64,000 nt of DNA, taken from an uncultured Flavobacteriales bacterium. Lineage in GTDB: Bacteria > Bacteroidota > Bacteroidia > Flavobacteriales_D > Sanyastnellaceae. Below the pieces are notes generated by a model that was not told the DNA's origin, searched no databases, and worked only from the letters and a program-made list of their open reading frames with translations. The stretch lies in NCBI GenBank assembly GCA_943787435.1, contig CALSMK010000008.1:92399-156398 (forward strand), given 5' to 3'. Position numbers and translations under genes: made by a program. Numbering within the stretch: the first letter of the stretch is position 1; the number at the start of each line of letters is the position of its first letter. This document shows, one piece after another, positions 36,861 through 45,996 of the stretch.

Positions 36861-36894
36861 AAAGAAAACGGACCGCCTTTTGAGCAGTCCGTTT
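36861..36894 (-). terminator. Intrinsic terminator after tsf
   Basis: On the minus strand an 11-bp stem (AAACGGACTGC with GCGGTCCGTTT, one T-G pair) and 7-base loop is followed by TTTTCTTTT. It separates the ribosomal rplM-rpsI-rpsB-tsf group from pyrH-frr. Confidence 0.85.
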
Positions 36895-36916
36895 CAATCG
36901 TGTTTTTGAGGCTGAA

Positions 36917-37744
36917 TTAGTCGAGGCTTACTCGGCTGTAACCCGTGATGGTACGGTCACTTCCCGCTGCTTCTTTCACGTAGTCAGCTACACTCTGTTT
37001 GTTGTTCTTGATGAAGGCTTGGTGGACCAAAGTCACCTCCTTGAACCACTTTTTCAAGCGACCCTTGGCGATGTTTTGCGCCAATTCTTCTGGCTTGCCC
37101 TCCTTGATCGCCAATTCCTTGCCAATCTCAAGTTCCTTGTCAATGTCTGCCTGAGCAATGGAGCTTTCGTCCAATGCCACTGGAGCCATGGCCGCAGCTT
37201 GCATAGCCACGTCCTTGCCCACCTGTGCGTCCACCGCTCCATTGAAAGAAACGAGGGTCGACAAACGGTTACCTGGGTGGATGTAAGCCACAACAGCTTC
37301 TCCATCCATCTGCTCGTAACGGCTGATTTCAATGCGCTCGCCGAGGCGGCCCATCTGATTGGTGATTTCTTCACCTACAGTCACCCCGGTCGGGTGAGCG
37401 CAAGCCAGCAAAGCCGCCGTGTCGGCAGGAGCCTCTGACACAGCAATGTCCAAAATGCCTTGTGCAAATGACACATAGTCGCCATTCTTGGCCACAAAGT
37501 CGGTCTCACAATTCAAGGAAATCACACAGCCTCGGCTACCATTTGCGTTGGTGGATGCCAGAACGGCACCTTCTCCGATGGTGTTGTCACCGCGCTTGGC
37601 AGCAATCTTTTGGCCCTTCTTGCGAAGGATTTCAATGGCCTTATCGAAATCGCCTTCGGCCTCAGTGAGGGCCTTCTTGCAATCCATCATGCCAGCTCCA
37701 GTCTGCTTTCGGAGCTTATTGACTTCAGCAGCAGTAATGCTCAT
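36917..37744 (-). CDS. tsf: Elongation factor Ts
   Basis: 275 residues. The N-terminal UBA-like domain (ITAAEVNKLRKQTGAGMMDCKKAL, then EGDFDKAIEILRKKG) and the core with NCETDFVAK and HIAAMAP-like AMQAAAMAPVAL are clear. EF-Ts exchanges the nucleotide on EF-Tu. It follows rpsB on the same strand after 78 bases and ends before a strong terminator. Confidence 0.97.
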   Translation of the reverse strand: MSITAAEVNKLRKQTGAGMMDCKKALTEAEGDFDKAIEILRKKGQKIAAKRGDNTIGEGAVLASTNANGSRGCVISLNCETDFVAKNGDYVSFAQGILDIAVSEAPADTAALLACAHPTGVTVGEEITNQMGRLGERIEISRYEQMDGEAVVAYIHPGNRLSTLVSFNGAVDAQVGKDVAMQAAAMAPVALDESSIAQADIDKELEIGKELAIKEGKPEELAQNIAKGRLKKWFKEVTLVHQAFIKNNKQSVADYVKEAAGSDRTITGYSRVSLD

Positions 37745-37822
37745 GGTCTTTGGGTATGGGGGTTCGAATGGATGCGCGTTGGGCGCATCAGTTGTATTCG
37801 TTGATGGTAGATGGCGTGAAGA

Positions 37823-38776
37823 TTAAGCCTCCTTGTCGCCTTCTTTTTCCTCTTTAGCAGGCGCTTCCTCAGCAGCAGGCGCTTCCTCAGCAGCAGGCGC
37901 TTCCTCAGCAGCAGGCGCTTCCTCAGCAGCAGGCGCTTCCTCAGCAGCAGGCGCTTCCTCAGCAGCAGGCGCTTCCTCAGCAGCAGGCGCTTCCTCAGCA
38001 GCAGGTGCAGCCTCAGCAGCAGGCGCAGCCTCAGCAGCAGGCGCTTCCTCAGCAGCAGGTGCCTCCTTCTTGGGTGCTTCCTTCTCTGCTCCGCGCTCAG
38101 CCAATCCTTCTTTGATGCCCTCAGTGATGGCGTCTACCACAGCCTTGATGGACTTGCTGGCATCGTCATTGGCGGGAATTGGGAAGTCCACAGGGCGTGG
38201 GTCGCTGTTGGTGTCCACCATGGCGATCACCGGAATGCCCAGCTTCTTGGCTTCTGCCAAAGCAATGTGCTCCTTCATCACGTCCACAATAAAGACTGCA
38301 GCAGGAATCCGGTTCATGTCTGAAATCGAGCCCAAGTTCTTTTCGAGCTTGGCGCGTTGACGGCTGACCTGCAAGCGCTCACGCTTGGACATGGTGTTCA
38401 GCGTTCCATCGGCCTCCATCTTGTCGATCTGCGTCATTTTGCGGATCGCCTTACGAATGGTGGCGAAGTTGGTCAACATACCCCCTGACCAACGCTCGGT
38501 CACGTAAGGCATATTCACGGACTCAGCGGCTTCGGTTACAATGTCCTTTGCCTGCTTCTTCGTGGCCACGAAGAGGATGCGCTTGCCGCTTTTGGCCATT
38601 TGCTTGGCCGCTGCAGCTGCGTCGTCCACCAAGACCACAGTCTTGTGAAGGTCGATGATGTGAATGCCCTTCTTCTCGGTGAAGATGTAAGGGGCCATAT
38701 GTGGGTTCCACTTGCGCTTGAGGTGGCCAAAGTGGGATCCTGCTTGAAGCAGTTGGTCGAAATTGGTGCGTGCCAT
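37823..38776 (-). CDS. rpsB: 30S ribosomal protein S2 with long Ala/Glu/Pro repeat tail
   Basis: 317 residues. Residues 1-235 are ordinary S2 ([62 protein letters not shown]). The remaining 80 are an acidic low-complexity tail: eleven six-residue units APAAEE or APAAEA, flanked by Lys-rich ends (APKKE and [10 protein letters not shown]). Short acidic tails on S2 are known in Bacteroidota, but this one is long and its DNA is a nearly perfect 18-base tandem array (37861-38058), prone to copy-number change. S2 binds the 30S back near S1 and the mRNA exit side. Confidence 0.96.
   Translation of the reverse strand: MARTNFDQLLQAGSHFGHLKRKWNPHMAPYIFTEKKGIHIIDLHKTVVLVDDAAAAAKQMAKSGKRILFVATKKQAKDIVTEAAESVNMPYVTERWSGGMLTNFATIRKAIRKMTQIDKMEADGTLNTMSKRERLQVSRQRAKLEKNLGSISDMNRIPAAVFIVDVMKEHIALAEAKKLGIPVIAMVDTNSDPRPVDFPIPANDDASKSIKAVVDAITEGIKEGLAERGAEKEAPKKEAPAAEEAPAAEAAPAAEAAPAAEEAPAAEEAPAAEEAPAAEEAPAAEEAPAAEEAPAAEEAPAAEEAPAKEEKEGDKEA
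37861..38058. repeat. 18-base tandem repeat, 11 copies, inside rpsB
   Basis: Plus-strand unit GCGCTTCCTCAGCAGCAG, eleven copies in register; copies 9 and 10 differ at a few bases. It encodes the hexapeptide repeat of the S2 tail on the minus strand. Confidence 0.95.
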
Positions 38777-38880
38777 GATGCTACGTTCCTGGGGTTAAGC
38801 AACAACGAGGTAGCTTCTTTCGAAGGTCCTCGCTGTTTGGATGCTAGCTGTATATGCTAAGTAAAAAAAGATGCTGGAGA

Positions 38881-39267
38881 TCAGCGCTTGGAGAACTGGA
38901 ACTTCTTCCGCGCCTTCTTCTGGCCGAACTTCTTACGCTCAACCATCCGTGGGTCACGGGTGGTGAGTCCCTCGGCCTTGAGGGTGGGCTTAAGCTCCTC
39001 ATTCAATTCAATGAGCGCTTTTGAAATGGCCAGGCGCAACGCCTCGGCTTGACCGGTGATTCCACCGCCATCCAAATTGGCCTTGATGTCGAACTGGTCG
39101 AGCGTCTCGGTCAACATGAAAGGCTGCTTCACCTTGTATTGCAGGGTCGGAAGCGGGAAGTATTCCGTGAGGTCCCGCTTGTTGATGGTCACCTTGCCTG
39201 TGCCTTGCGTCATGTAAACGCGGGCAATGGCATTCTTACGGCGACCGGAGGTATTGATCGTCTGCAT
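38881..39267 (-). CDS. rpsI: 30S ribosomal protein S9
   Basis: 128 residues: GRRKNAIARVYMTQGTGKVTINKRDLTEYFP and the basic tail DPRMVERKKFGQKKARKKFQFSKR that reaches the decoding centre. It follows rplM by five bases, the universal rplM-rpsI pair. Confidence 0.97.
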   Translation of the reverse strand: MQTINTSGRRKNAIARVYMTQGTGKVTINKRDLTEYFPLPTLQYKVKQPFMLTETLDQFDIKANLDGGGITGQAEALRLAISKALIELNEELKPTLKAEGLTTRDPRMVERKKFGQKKARKKFQFSKR

Positions 39268-39272
39268 TTGAA

Positions 39273-39722
39273 TCAGGAGGGAATGGCGTGTGCCGTTGGC
39301 TGCTGGGCTTCGTGCTTGTGCTCGGCTCCAACGTAAACGTGCATGTTCTTGAAAATGGCTCGGCCTAGGCGGTTCTTGGGAAGCATGCCGCGAACAGCAT
39401 TTTCCACCAACCTTTCTGGCATGCGATCGCGGACCTCACGAGCAGTCCTGCGGTACTGACCGCCAGGATAGCCGGAGAACCGGATGTATTCTTTGTCTTC
39501 CCATTTGTTGCCTGTCAGCTCCACCTTTTCGGCGTTGATGACGACCACATAATCGCCGCAATCGGCGTGAGGGGTGAAGTTCACTTTGTGCTTCCCGCGC
39601 AGCAAGCGCGCGATTTCTGTGCACAAACGGCCCAGTCGTTGCCCTTCGGCGTCGACGACCATCCACTTCTTGTCTGCGTTCTCCTTATTGACGGAGACGG
39701 TTTTGTAGCTCAACGTATCCAC
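39273..39722 (-). CDS. rplM: 50S ribosomal protein L13
   Basis: 149 residues from a GTG at 39720-39722, supported because homology starts at once (MDTLSYKTVSVNKE). Landmarks: WMVVDAEGQRLGRLCTEIARLLRGKHKVNFTPHADCGDYVVVINAEKVELTGNKW and the C-terminal NMHVYVGAEHKHEAQQP. It opens the rplM-rpsI-rpsB-tsf transcript. A hairpin lies at the very 5' end of the predicted mRNA. Confidence 0.96.
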   Translation of the reverse strand: MDTLSYKTVSVNKENADKKWMVVDAEGQRLGRLCTEIARLLRGKHKVNFTPHADCGDYVVVINAEKVELTGNKWEDKEYIRFSGYPGGQYRRTAREVRDRMPERLVENAVRGMLPKNRLGRAIFKNMHVYVGAEHKHEAQQPTAHAIPS

Positions 39723-39740
39723 TGCGCTCTTGGTTGAAAA

Positions 39741-39759
39741 ACCCCGGAAAATTCGGGGT
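39741..39759 (-). promoter_or_regulatory. Hairpin with T run at the start of the rplM leader
   Basis: On the minus strand ACCCCG-AATTTTC-CGGGGT followed by TTTTT begins directly after the -7 box at 39761-39768 and ends about 20 bases before the GTG. It may be a 5' stabilising or autoregulatory hairpin; it is too close to the predicted start of transcription to be an ordinary terminator. Confidence 0.5.
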
Positions 39760-39760
39760 G

Positions 39761-39768
39761 CGAATATA
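39761..39768 (-). promoter_or_regulatory. Promoter -7 box for rplM operon
   Basis: Minus-strand TATATTCG, a TAnnTTTG variant, about 40 bases before the rplM GTG. The rest of the 195-base rplM/tdk spacer (39769-39917) shows no other clear feature. Confidence 0.5.
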
Positions 39769-39917
39769 GTGTCAATTCCAATGCATCACAAACCCCTGTG
39801 CCACAGTGTTTCCAACCGACCAAAGTGAACAGCTAAAATGAGGGACAATGCCGCTCGATGACGGAATGATAAGTTGGGCTTTTCTCGGGGTGCATCACAT
39901 CGTAAAATTGAAGACTC

Positions 39918-40535
39918 ATGACGGCATACGAACGGCACCCGCCACACCCAACTGGCGGAACAATGGAAGTGGTCGCTGGACCCATGTTTTCCGGCAAAAC
40001 AGAAGAACTCTTGCGGCGCATGCGCAGGGCCACCCTTGCCAAGCAAACGGTGATGCTCTTCAAGCCAGTTCGCGACGATCGGCATGGAACCACCGATGTG
40101 GTGAGCCACGATGCAAGACGGCAAAACGCCATCGCTCTGGACAGTTCAAGCGATGTAGAAAAACAGGTTGCCCAGGCACATCATCGGCCCGATGTGGTGG
40201 GCATTGATGAAGTTCAATTCTTCGATGACGACATCGTTTCCGTTTGCAATCGACTGGCTGATGATGGCATCCGGGTCATTGTTGCAGGGCTCGACCTCGA
40301 CTATTTGGGGCGGCCTTTTGGCATCATGCCACTGCTCCTTGCTCACGCCGAATACGTCACCAAACTGAACGCCATCTGTTCACGAACGGGTCGACCCGCC
40401 CATTTTTCGCACCGAATTGAAGGCGGAAGCGAAGATGTCCAAATCGGAGGAGCTGAATCCTACGAAGCGCTGTCGCGAGAACCTTATAACGATGTGGTGG
40501 TTCGAGACCACCATCGCGGTGCCACTGCAGAATGA
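39918..40535 (+). CDS. tdk: Thymidine kinase
   Basis: 205 residues. Type II thymidine kinase: P-loop GPMFSGKTEELLRRM, IDEVQFFDDD with catalytic Glu, AGLDLDYLGRPFG, and TKLNAICSRTGRPAHFSHR with the lasso region. The Met at 39963 is a possible shorter start, but the preceding residues align with other Bacteroidota forms. It salvages thymidine. The stop overlaps the murF-alr start by four bases. Confidence 0.95.
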   Translation: MTAYERHPPHPTGGTMEVVAGPMFSGKTEELLRRMRRATLAKQTVMLFKPVRDDRHGTTDVVSHDARRQNAIALDSSSDVEKQVAQAHHRPDVVGIDEVQFFDDDIVSVCNRLADDGIRVIVAGLDLDYLGRPFGIMPLLLAHAEYVTKLNAICSRTGRPAHFSHRIEGGSEDVQIGGAESYEALSREPYNDVVVRDHHRGATAE

Positions 40536-43071
40536 CGGCAGACAGATTCGCCCTCCAAACCATCGCTGACCAACTTGGTGGTCGGCTAGATTGGCCTGTG
40601 GGGGGGGATGATGCTCTCTTCTTTACGCACCTCGCCACAGACACCAGGAAACTTCATCAACCGGGTGATGGACTGAACCACACCTTGTTTGTGGCCTTGA
40701 CCGGAGAGCGTCATGATGGACATGCCCACCTGGCCGAAGCCAGGGCGCGGGGCGTGAAAGGCTTTGTGGTGGATTCAAGCTGGTCGGGAACCATGCCCGG
40801 CGCCGTGCTGTTGAGGGTCCCTCGGGCACTGGAAGCCCTTCAATCCTTGGGGGCCATGGCCCGGTTTTCGCGAAGCAGTACTGTTGTGGGCATCACTGGC
40901 TCCAATGGAAAGACCACTGTAAAAGAGTGGGCCCACGCATTGGCCGGTCAAGAAAAAACCGTCTCTCGAAGTCCGGGGAGTTGGAACAGTCAAATCGGCG
41001 TGCCCTTGTCCCTGTGGGCCATGGATGAGAAAGCCGAGTTCCACTTCGTAGAGGCCGGAATCTCCAAGCCTGGAGAAATGGCCACTTTGGCCCGCATCAT
41101 TCGTCCAGATGTCGGCGTCATGGTTCATTTTGGAGATGCCCACGACGCTCATTTTGACTCCAGAATGGAAAAGGCCCGAGAAAAACTTCGGCTGTTTGAG
41201 GGGACCTCTCGAATCATCTTGGGGTCAAAGGACCCGGTTCTGATGGAAGCCATCGAGGAGCGGGGGTGGCAAGACCGATGCATCCATTGGCAATGGGCCC
41301 ACGGAGAACTCAACCCTCATCCACAGACTGCTGCCGCCATGACCATAGAGCGTCATGGAATCGAAAGCGGAGGAACCCACCTCACCGGAACATGGCGGGA
41401 GACGCCCATCGACTGGACGGTTCCGTTTTCTGAACCCACCGCATTGGCCAATGTGCTCACCGCATCGCTTCTGCTTCTGGAATTGGGTTGGTCGCCCGGC
41501 CCCATCGGGGAGCGGCTGCTGAGCCTCCAGCCTTTGGGAATGCGCTTGGAACACTTAGAGGGGCGCGGCGGCGGCATCATCATCAACGACACTTGGAACC
41601 ATGACCTAGATGGACTGTCGACAGCGCTGGATGCTTTGGAAAGGATTCCAGGCACACGCCCGCGCGCCGTTGTGTTGTCCGACTTGGTCCCGTTCGACCC
41701 CAACAACGAAGGGCAAAAAAAACGGTTGAAGCACGCCATTGGCCAGCGCAAAGTGGACCGCTGGATCTCTGTAGGGCCCCAATTTTGTCAAGGAATTCCC
41801 GGTGTAGATCAACTCCACGCCCAGCACCCCACCACCGAAAGTTTACTCCAAAGTGCAGACTTGGCGGATTTGGAGGGCTGGAACATCTTGGTCAAAGGCG
41901 CCCGGCCTTTTGCTTTTGAAAAGGTGGCCGAAGCCCTGGAGTCCAACCCGCATACGACCGTCCTTGACCTTGACTTGGGTCGCTTGGGACACAATTTGGA
42001 GCGGTTCAAAGAGCGCTTTGGCAAGCCCATCATGGGCATGGTCAAGGCCTTTGCCTACGGCTCCGGAGATGCCGTCGCCGTTGAGTTGGACCGATTGGGT
42101 GTAGACCGGCTGGCTGTGGCTTTTGCAGAAGAAGGGGTGGCCTTGAGAAAACGCGGGGTCAACTGCCCCATTCTCGTATTGAACGCCGACCCCCATCGTT
42201 TTTCAGACCTCATCCAGTGGCACCTCGAGCCCGAAATTCATCGCCTCGAGGACTTGAACCGTTGGGCCGACGCCCTGCGCCGATCTGGACCTGTGGGTCA
42301 AGAAGAGACCCGAGCAGGTGTCCATTTGAAGGTGGAAACCGGAATGCATCGATTGGGGCTACAAGCCGATCAGTGGGTGACCGCTGGTGAGCGTTGTGCC
42401 GCGCTTCATCTGCCCATTTTGAGCGTGTACAGCCACTTGTCAGCGGCAGACGACCCCCATTCAGACGCCCACACTCGCCAGCAACTCCACCAGTATGACG
42501 CCGCGTGCTCTGCGGTTCAAGAAGGATGGTCTTCCTCCCCTTCAGGCTCAGGCCCATCTCCTTTCTTAAAGCACATTGTCAACACCGCTGGCGCCTTGCG
42601 TTTCCCTGAAGCCCACCACGATCTGATTCGAATAGGGCTGGGCTTGTATGGCCAGGATGCATCAGCCACCGTGAATGATCTCAAGCCCGTCGGGGCCTTT
42701 CACACAGCCATCAGCCATGTGCACCAGGTTCCAGCAGGCCAGCCCGTGGGCTATGGCGCAAAGGACATTTCTGAGCAAAGCCGGTGGATCGCCACTTTGC
42801 CTGTGGGCTACGCTGATGGGCTTCCTCGTTCGGCCGGAATGGGCAAAGCACACCTTTATGTGAGCGGCGAGCTGCGGCCATTGTCGGTCCAGTATGCATG
42901 GACAGCTGCATGTTGGACGTCACTGGCTTGGACGTCCAAAGGGGCACACCGGTAGAAATCTTTGGTGACCATGCGCCGCTGGAAGACCTGGCCAAGGCCT
43001 CGGGCACCATTCCCTATGAGCTGCTTTGCCGGATTCCTCAGCGCGTGCGAAGGAGACATCTTCGGACCTGA
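40532..43071 (+). CDS. Bifunctional MurF ligase / alanine racemase, frameshifted near the 3' end
   Basis: A fusion typical of Bacteroidota. The N-terminal half is MurF (UDP-MurNAc-tripeptide:D-Ala-D-Ala ligase): ATDTRKLHQPG, ATP site GITGSNGKTTVKEW, NSQIGVPLSL, EAGISKPGEMA. The C-terminal half from about residue 470 is alanine racemase with the PLP lysine in GMVKAFAYGSG, the loop HLSAADDPHSDAH and GYADGLPR. The frame is broken near 42875-42879: after GELR the sequence continues in another frame as AIVGPVCMDSCMLDVTG, with the family motif, to a stop at 43069-43071. One missing base, probably a G in GG(C), explains it. Unrepaired, the protein ends at 42955 without the racemase C-terminal domain. 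Both activities feed peptidoglycan D-Ala. Confidence 0.92.
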
Positions 43072-43099
43072 GCCTGAGTGCGGTTTGTAAGTTTGTTCT

Positions 43100-43282
43100 G
43101 TGGATCGATCACAGAAAGTCCCCATCGAAGCTGGTGACACATACACATCGCCTGAAGGATTTCTTGTCTTCACCGAACAATACCACCGCAAACGCGGCTA
43201 TTGCTGCACCAGTGGATGCAAGCACTGCCCTTATGGATTCGACAAGGGCACTGGACGCATCCGCAACCCGAACGGATCCTAA
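43100..43282 (+). CDS. DUF5522 small Cys-rich protein
   Basis: 60 residues from a GTG at 43100. The core YTSPEGFLVFTEQYHRKRG then YCCTSGCKHCPYGF has four cysteines and a YGF end, the DUF5522 signature. It is probably a small metal-binding protein; function unknown. It lies between murF-alr and hutU in the same direction, six bases before hutU. Confidence 0.88.
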   Translation: MDRSQKVPIEAGDTYTSPEGFLVFTEQYHRKRGYCCTSGCKHCPYGFDKGTGRIRNPNGS

Positions 43283-43288
43283 ACCACC

Positions 43289-45325
43289 ATGAACACCACC
43301 GCTGCCACACCCCCTTCACTCGAGGCGTTTCAGAAGCAAATGGCCGAGGGCCTGCCCTCAGTCCTGCCAAGTCCTCGACAACGAGACCCCCGTGTGTCTC
43401 ATGCTCCCGTGAGGAAAGACATCCTCACGCCCAAGCAAAAGGAGTTGGCCTTGGCCAATGCGTTGCGGTACTTCCCGGCCGACCAGCATGCCACGCTCGC
43501 AGATGAGTTTGCCGCGGAATTGAAAGCGTACGGACGCATATATATGTACCGTTTCATGCCCGAGTATGCCATGCACGCTCGGCCCATCGACCATTACCCC
43601 GCACAGACCCCGCAGGCGGCCGCCATCATGCTGATGATTCAGAACAACCTGGATCCAGCTGTTGCCCAGCACCCCGAAGAACTGATCACCTATGGTGGCA
43701 ATGGTGCTGTTTTCCAGAATTGGGCCCAGTACCGCTTGGTGATGCACTACCTGGCACAAATGACCGAGGAGCAAACCTTGGTCATGTACAGCGGCCACCC
43801 ACTCGGGCTGTTCCCCTCTCATCCAGGTGCCCCCCGGGTGGTGGTGACCAATGGAATGGTCATTCCAAACTACAGCGGTGCAGATGACCTCGAGCGCATG
43901 AATGCGCTGGGTGTGAGCCAGTACGGACAGATGACCGCGGGTTCTTACATGTACATCGGACCACAGGGGATTGTGCACGGCACCACCATCACCGTGCTGA
44001 ATGCCGGTCGACGCCTTGACCCGGAAAACCCCACCCTCGCAGGAAAACTGTTTGTGACCGCGGGACTGGGCGGCATGTCCGGTGCCCAGCCCAAAGCCGG
44101 AAACATTGCCGGTGTGGTTTCCGTGACCGCCGAAGTGGACCCAGCAGCGGCGTGGAAGCGCCACGAACAAGGGTGGGTGGACCACGTGATTGAAGATGTG
44201 GCCGAATTGGCCCGTAAGGTGAGCGCGTCTATGGAGACGAAAGAGGTGGTCAGCTATGCCTACCTCGGCAATGTTGTCGATGTCTGGGAGCATTTCTTCG
44301 ACGCGGGCATTCACATTCACTTGGGCTCGGATCAAACCTCCCTTCACAACCCTTGGGCTGGAGGTTATTACCCTGCTGGGCTCACCTTAGAGGAGTCCCT
44401 GAGCATGATGGCGGAAAACCCCGATCAATTCAAGGCCCACGTTCAAGAGAGCTTGCGCAGGCACGCAACCGCAGTGAACAAGCACACCTCCAAGGGCACC
44501 TATTTCTTTGATTACGGAAACGCTTTCCTTTTGGAGAGCTCTCGAGCCGGGGCCGACATCATGGCCGAAGATGGAGACGCGTTCCGCTACCCCAGTTACG
44601 TGCAAGACATCATGGGTCCCATGTGTTTCGATTACGGTTTTGGTCCCTTCCGTTGGGTGTGCGGTTCAGGAAACCCCGCCGACCTCGACACGACCGACGC
44701 CATCGCTTGCGAGGTGTTGGAAGGCATGATGGCCGACGCGCCTGTCGAAATACGACAGCAGATGGCCGACAATGTGCAATGGATTCGAGGCGCCAAAGCC
44801 AACAAGCTTGTGGTGGGCTCTCAAGCCCGCATCCTGTATGCCGATGCCGAAGGACGCATGCGCATTGCCAAGGCCTTCAACGACGCCATCGCCGACGGAC
44901 GGCTTTCTGGGCCCGTGATTTTGGGCCGGGACCACCACGACGTGAGCGGCACTGACTCCCCCTATCGCGAGACCTCGAACATCTACGACGGGTCTGCGTT
45001 CACCGCAGACATGGCCGTCCAAAACTTCGTTGGCGATGCCTTTCGAGGCGCCACTTGGGTCTCCCTCCACAACGGCGGCGGTGTGGGCTGGGGCGAGGTC
45101 ATGAACGGTGGATTTGGCATGCTCCTCGACGGTTCAGCCGAGGCCGAAGCCAAACTGACCTCCATGCTTCATTGGGACGTCAACAACGGGATCGCCAGAC
45201 GCAGTTGGGCCCGCAACGACGAAGCTCAATTCGCCATCCAACGCGCCATGGCAGCGGAGCCCAAACTCAAGGTCACCTTGGCCCAAAAAGCCGATGCCAA
45301 CATCATTCGGCGCGCACTTTCATGA
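43289..45325 (+). CDS. hutU: Urocanate hydratase
   Basis: 678 residues, the longer urocanase form. Seen: ELITYGGNGAVFQNWAQYRLVMHYLAQM, TLVMYSGHPLGLFPSHP, GAPRVVVTNGMVIPNYSG, YGQMTAGSYMYIGPQGIVHGT, and the C-terminal GRDHHDVSGTDSPYRET with STHNGGGVGWGEV-like SLHNGGGVGWGEVMNGGF. It hydrates urocanate to imidazolone propionate in histidine breakdown using bound NAD. No hutH, hutI or hutG is nearby. The stop overlaps the following pentapeptide gene (ATGA). Confidence 0.95.
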   Translation: MNTTAATPPSLEAFQKQMAEGLPSVLPSPRQRDPRVSHAPVRKDILTPKQKELALANALRYFPADQHATLADEFAAELKAYGRIYMYRFMPEYAMHARPIDHYPAQTPQAAAIMLMIQNNLDPAVAQHPEELITYGGNGAVFQNWAQYRLVMHYLAQMTEEQTLVMYSGHPLGLFPSHPGAPRVVVTNGMVIPNYSGADDLERMNALGVSQYGQMTAGSYMYIGPQGIVHGTTITVLNAGRRLDPENPTLAGKLFVTAGLGGMSGAQPKAGNIAGVVSVTAEVDPAAAWKRHEQGWVDHVIEDVAELARKVSASMETKEVVSYAYLGNVVDVWEHFFDAGIHIHLGSDQTSLHNPWAGGYYPAGLTLEESLSMMAENPDQFKAHVQESLRRHATAVNKHTSKGTYFFDYGNAFLLESSRAGADIMAEDGDAFRYPSYVQDIMGPMCFDYGFGPFRWVCGSGNPADLDTTDAIACEVLEGMMADAPVEIRQQMADNVQWIRGAKANKLVVGSQARILYADAEGRMRIAKAFNDAIADGRLSGPVILGRDHHDVSGTDSPYRETSNIYDGSAFTADMAVQNFVGDAFRGATWVSLHNGGGVGWGEVMNGGFGMLLDGSAEAEAKLTSMLHWDVNNGIARRSWARNDEAQFAIQRAMAAEPKLKVTLAQKADANIIRRALS

Positions 45326-45900
45326 AGGAATGGATCGACTCCACCTTCGGCTCAGCCGGAGGTCAAACCGCCCTACCAACAGGACCTTGGACCGGACATC
45401 ACTTTGAATCCTGCCAATTTGATGGCGTGGCGTTTGGACAAATGGATTGGCGCAATGCCCGCTTCGAGCAGTGCACATTTTCTCGGTGCGACTTGACAGA
45501 GATTCGATGGACTGGCGCCAAACTTCACGGGGTCAAATTCGACAACTGCAATTTGAATGGCCTCCGTTGGAACACCCTCACCACCTTGTTCCTCAAGCTC
45601 GAACTCACACAATGCCAAGCCACTTTTGGCGATTGGAGCGACATGGAACTGAACGGTGCCCGGATGCTGGAAACCGATTTTACAGGCGCCGATTTCTCGG
45701 GAACTGACGCCCGAAAAGTCGACTGGTCAGGCAGCCGCCTGCGCGACTCCATCTTCCAAAGAACAGATTTGCGGGAAAGCGATTTGAGAACCGCCACCAA
45801 CTGGAACATCGATCCCGCTGAAAACAAGGTCCGAGACGCCCGGTTTTCCCGGTCAGATTTGGAAGGGTTGATTGGCCGTTTGGGCATCTGTCTGGATTGA
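45322..45900 (+). CDS. Pentapeptide repeat protein
   Basis: 192 residues from the ATG at 45322, overlapping the hutU stop. Repeats of the A(D/N)LxX type run through most of its length: FEQCTFSRCDLTEIRWTGAKLHGVKF, LNGARMLETDFTGADFSGTDARKVDW, LRDSIFQRTDLRESDLRTATNW. They should form a right-handed quadrilateral beta helix. Some such proteins shield DNA gyrase; nothing here shows that role. It is likely co-translated with hutU. Confidence 0.88.
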   Translation: MKEWIDSTFGSAGGQTALPTGPWTGHHFESCQFDGVAFGQMDWRNARFEQCTFSRCDLTEIRWTGAKLHGVKFDNCNLNGLRWNTLTTLFLKLELTQCQATFGDWSDMELNGARMLETDFTGADFSGTDARKVDWSGSRLRDSIFQRTDLRESDLRTATNWNIDPAENKVRDARFSRSDLEGLIGRLGICLD

Positions 45901-45921
45901 ATCCCTTCCGACCAGAAACTC

Positions 45922-45964
45922 CGGAAACGTTTTAACAAGTGTTTCGTTTCCGACAGGAACACTT
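45922..45964. promoter_or_regulatory. Overlapping inverted repeats, candidate TetR operator
   Basis: Two perfect inverted repeats interlock: CGGAAACG (45922-45929) with CGTTTCCG (45945-45952), and AAGTGTT (45937-45943) with AACACTT (45958-45964). They cover the -33 region of the promoter at 45970-45977, well placed for repression of the efflux operon by its own TetR regulator. Confidence 0.6.
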
Positions 45965-45969
45965 CAGGC

Positions 45970-45977
45970 TATTTTTG
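45970..45977 (+). promoter_or_regulatory. Promoter -7 box for TetR-RND operon
   Basis: TATTTTTG, an exact TAnnTTTG match, 19 bases before the ATG at 45997. Confidence 0.65.
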
Positions 45978-45996
45978 CCGCCTCAATCAGGCGAAA

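Noticed and set aside
37861..38058. Possible CRISPR array
   Set aside because: The repeats are 18 bases, head to tail with no spacers, and encode the S2 protein tail.
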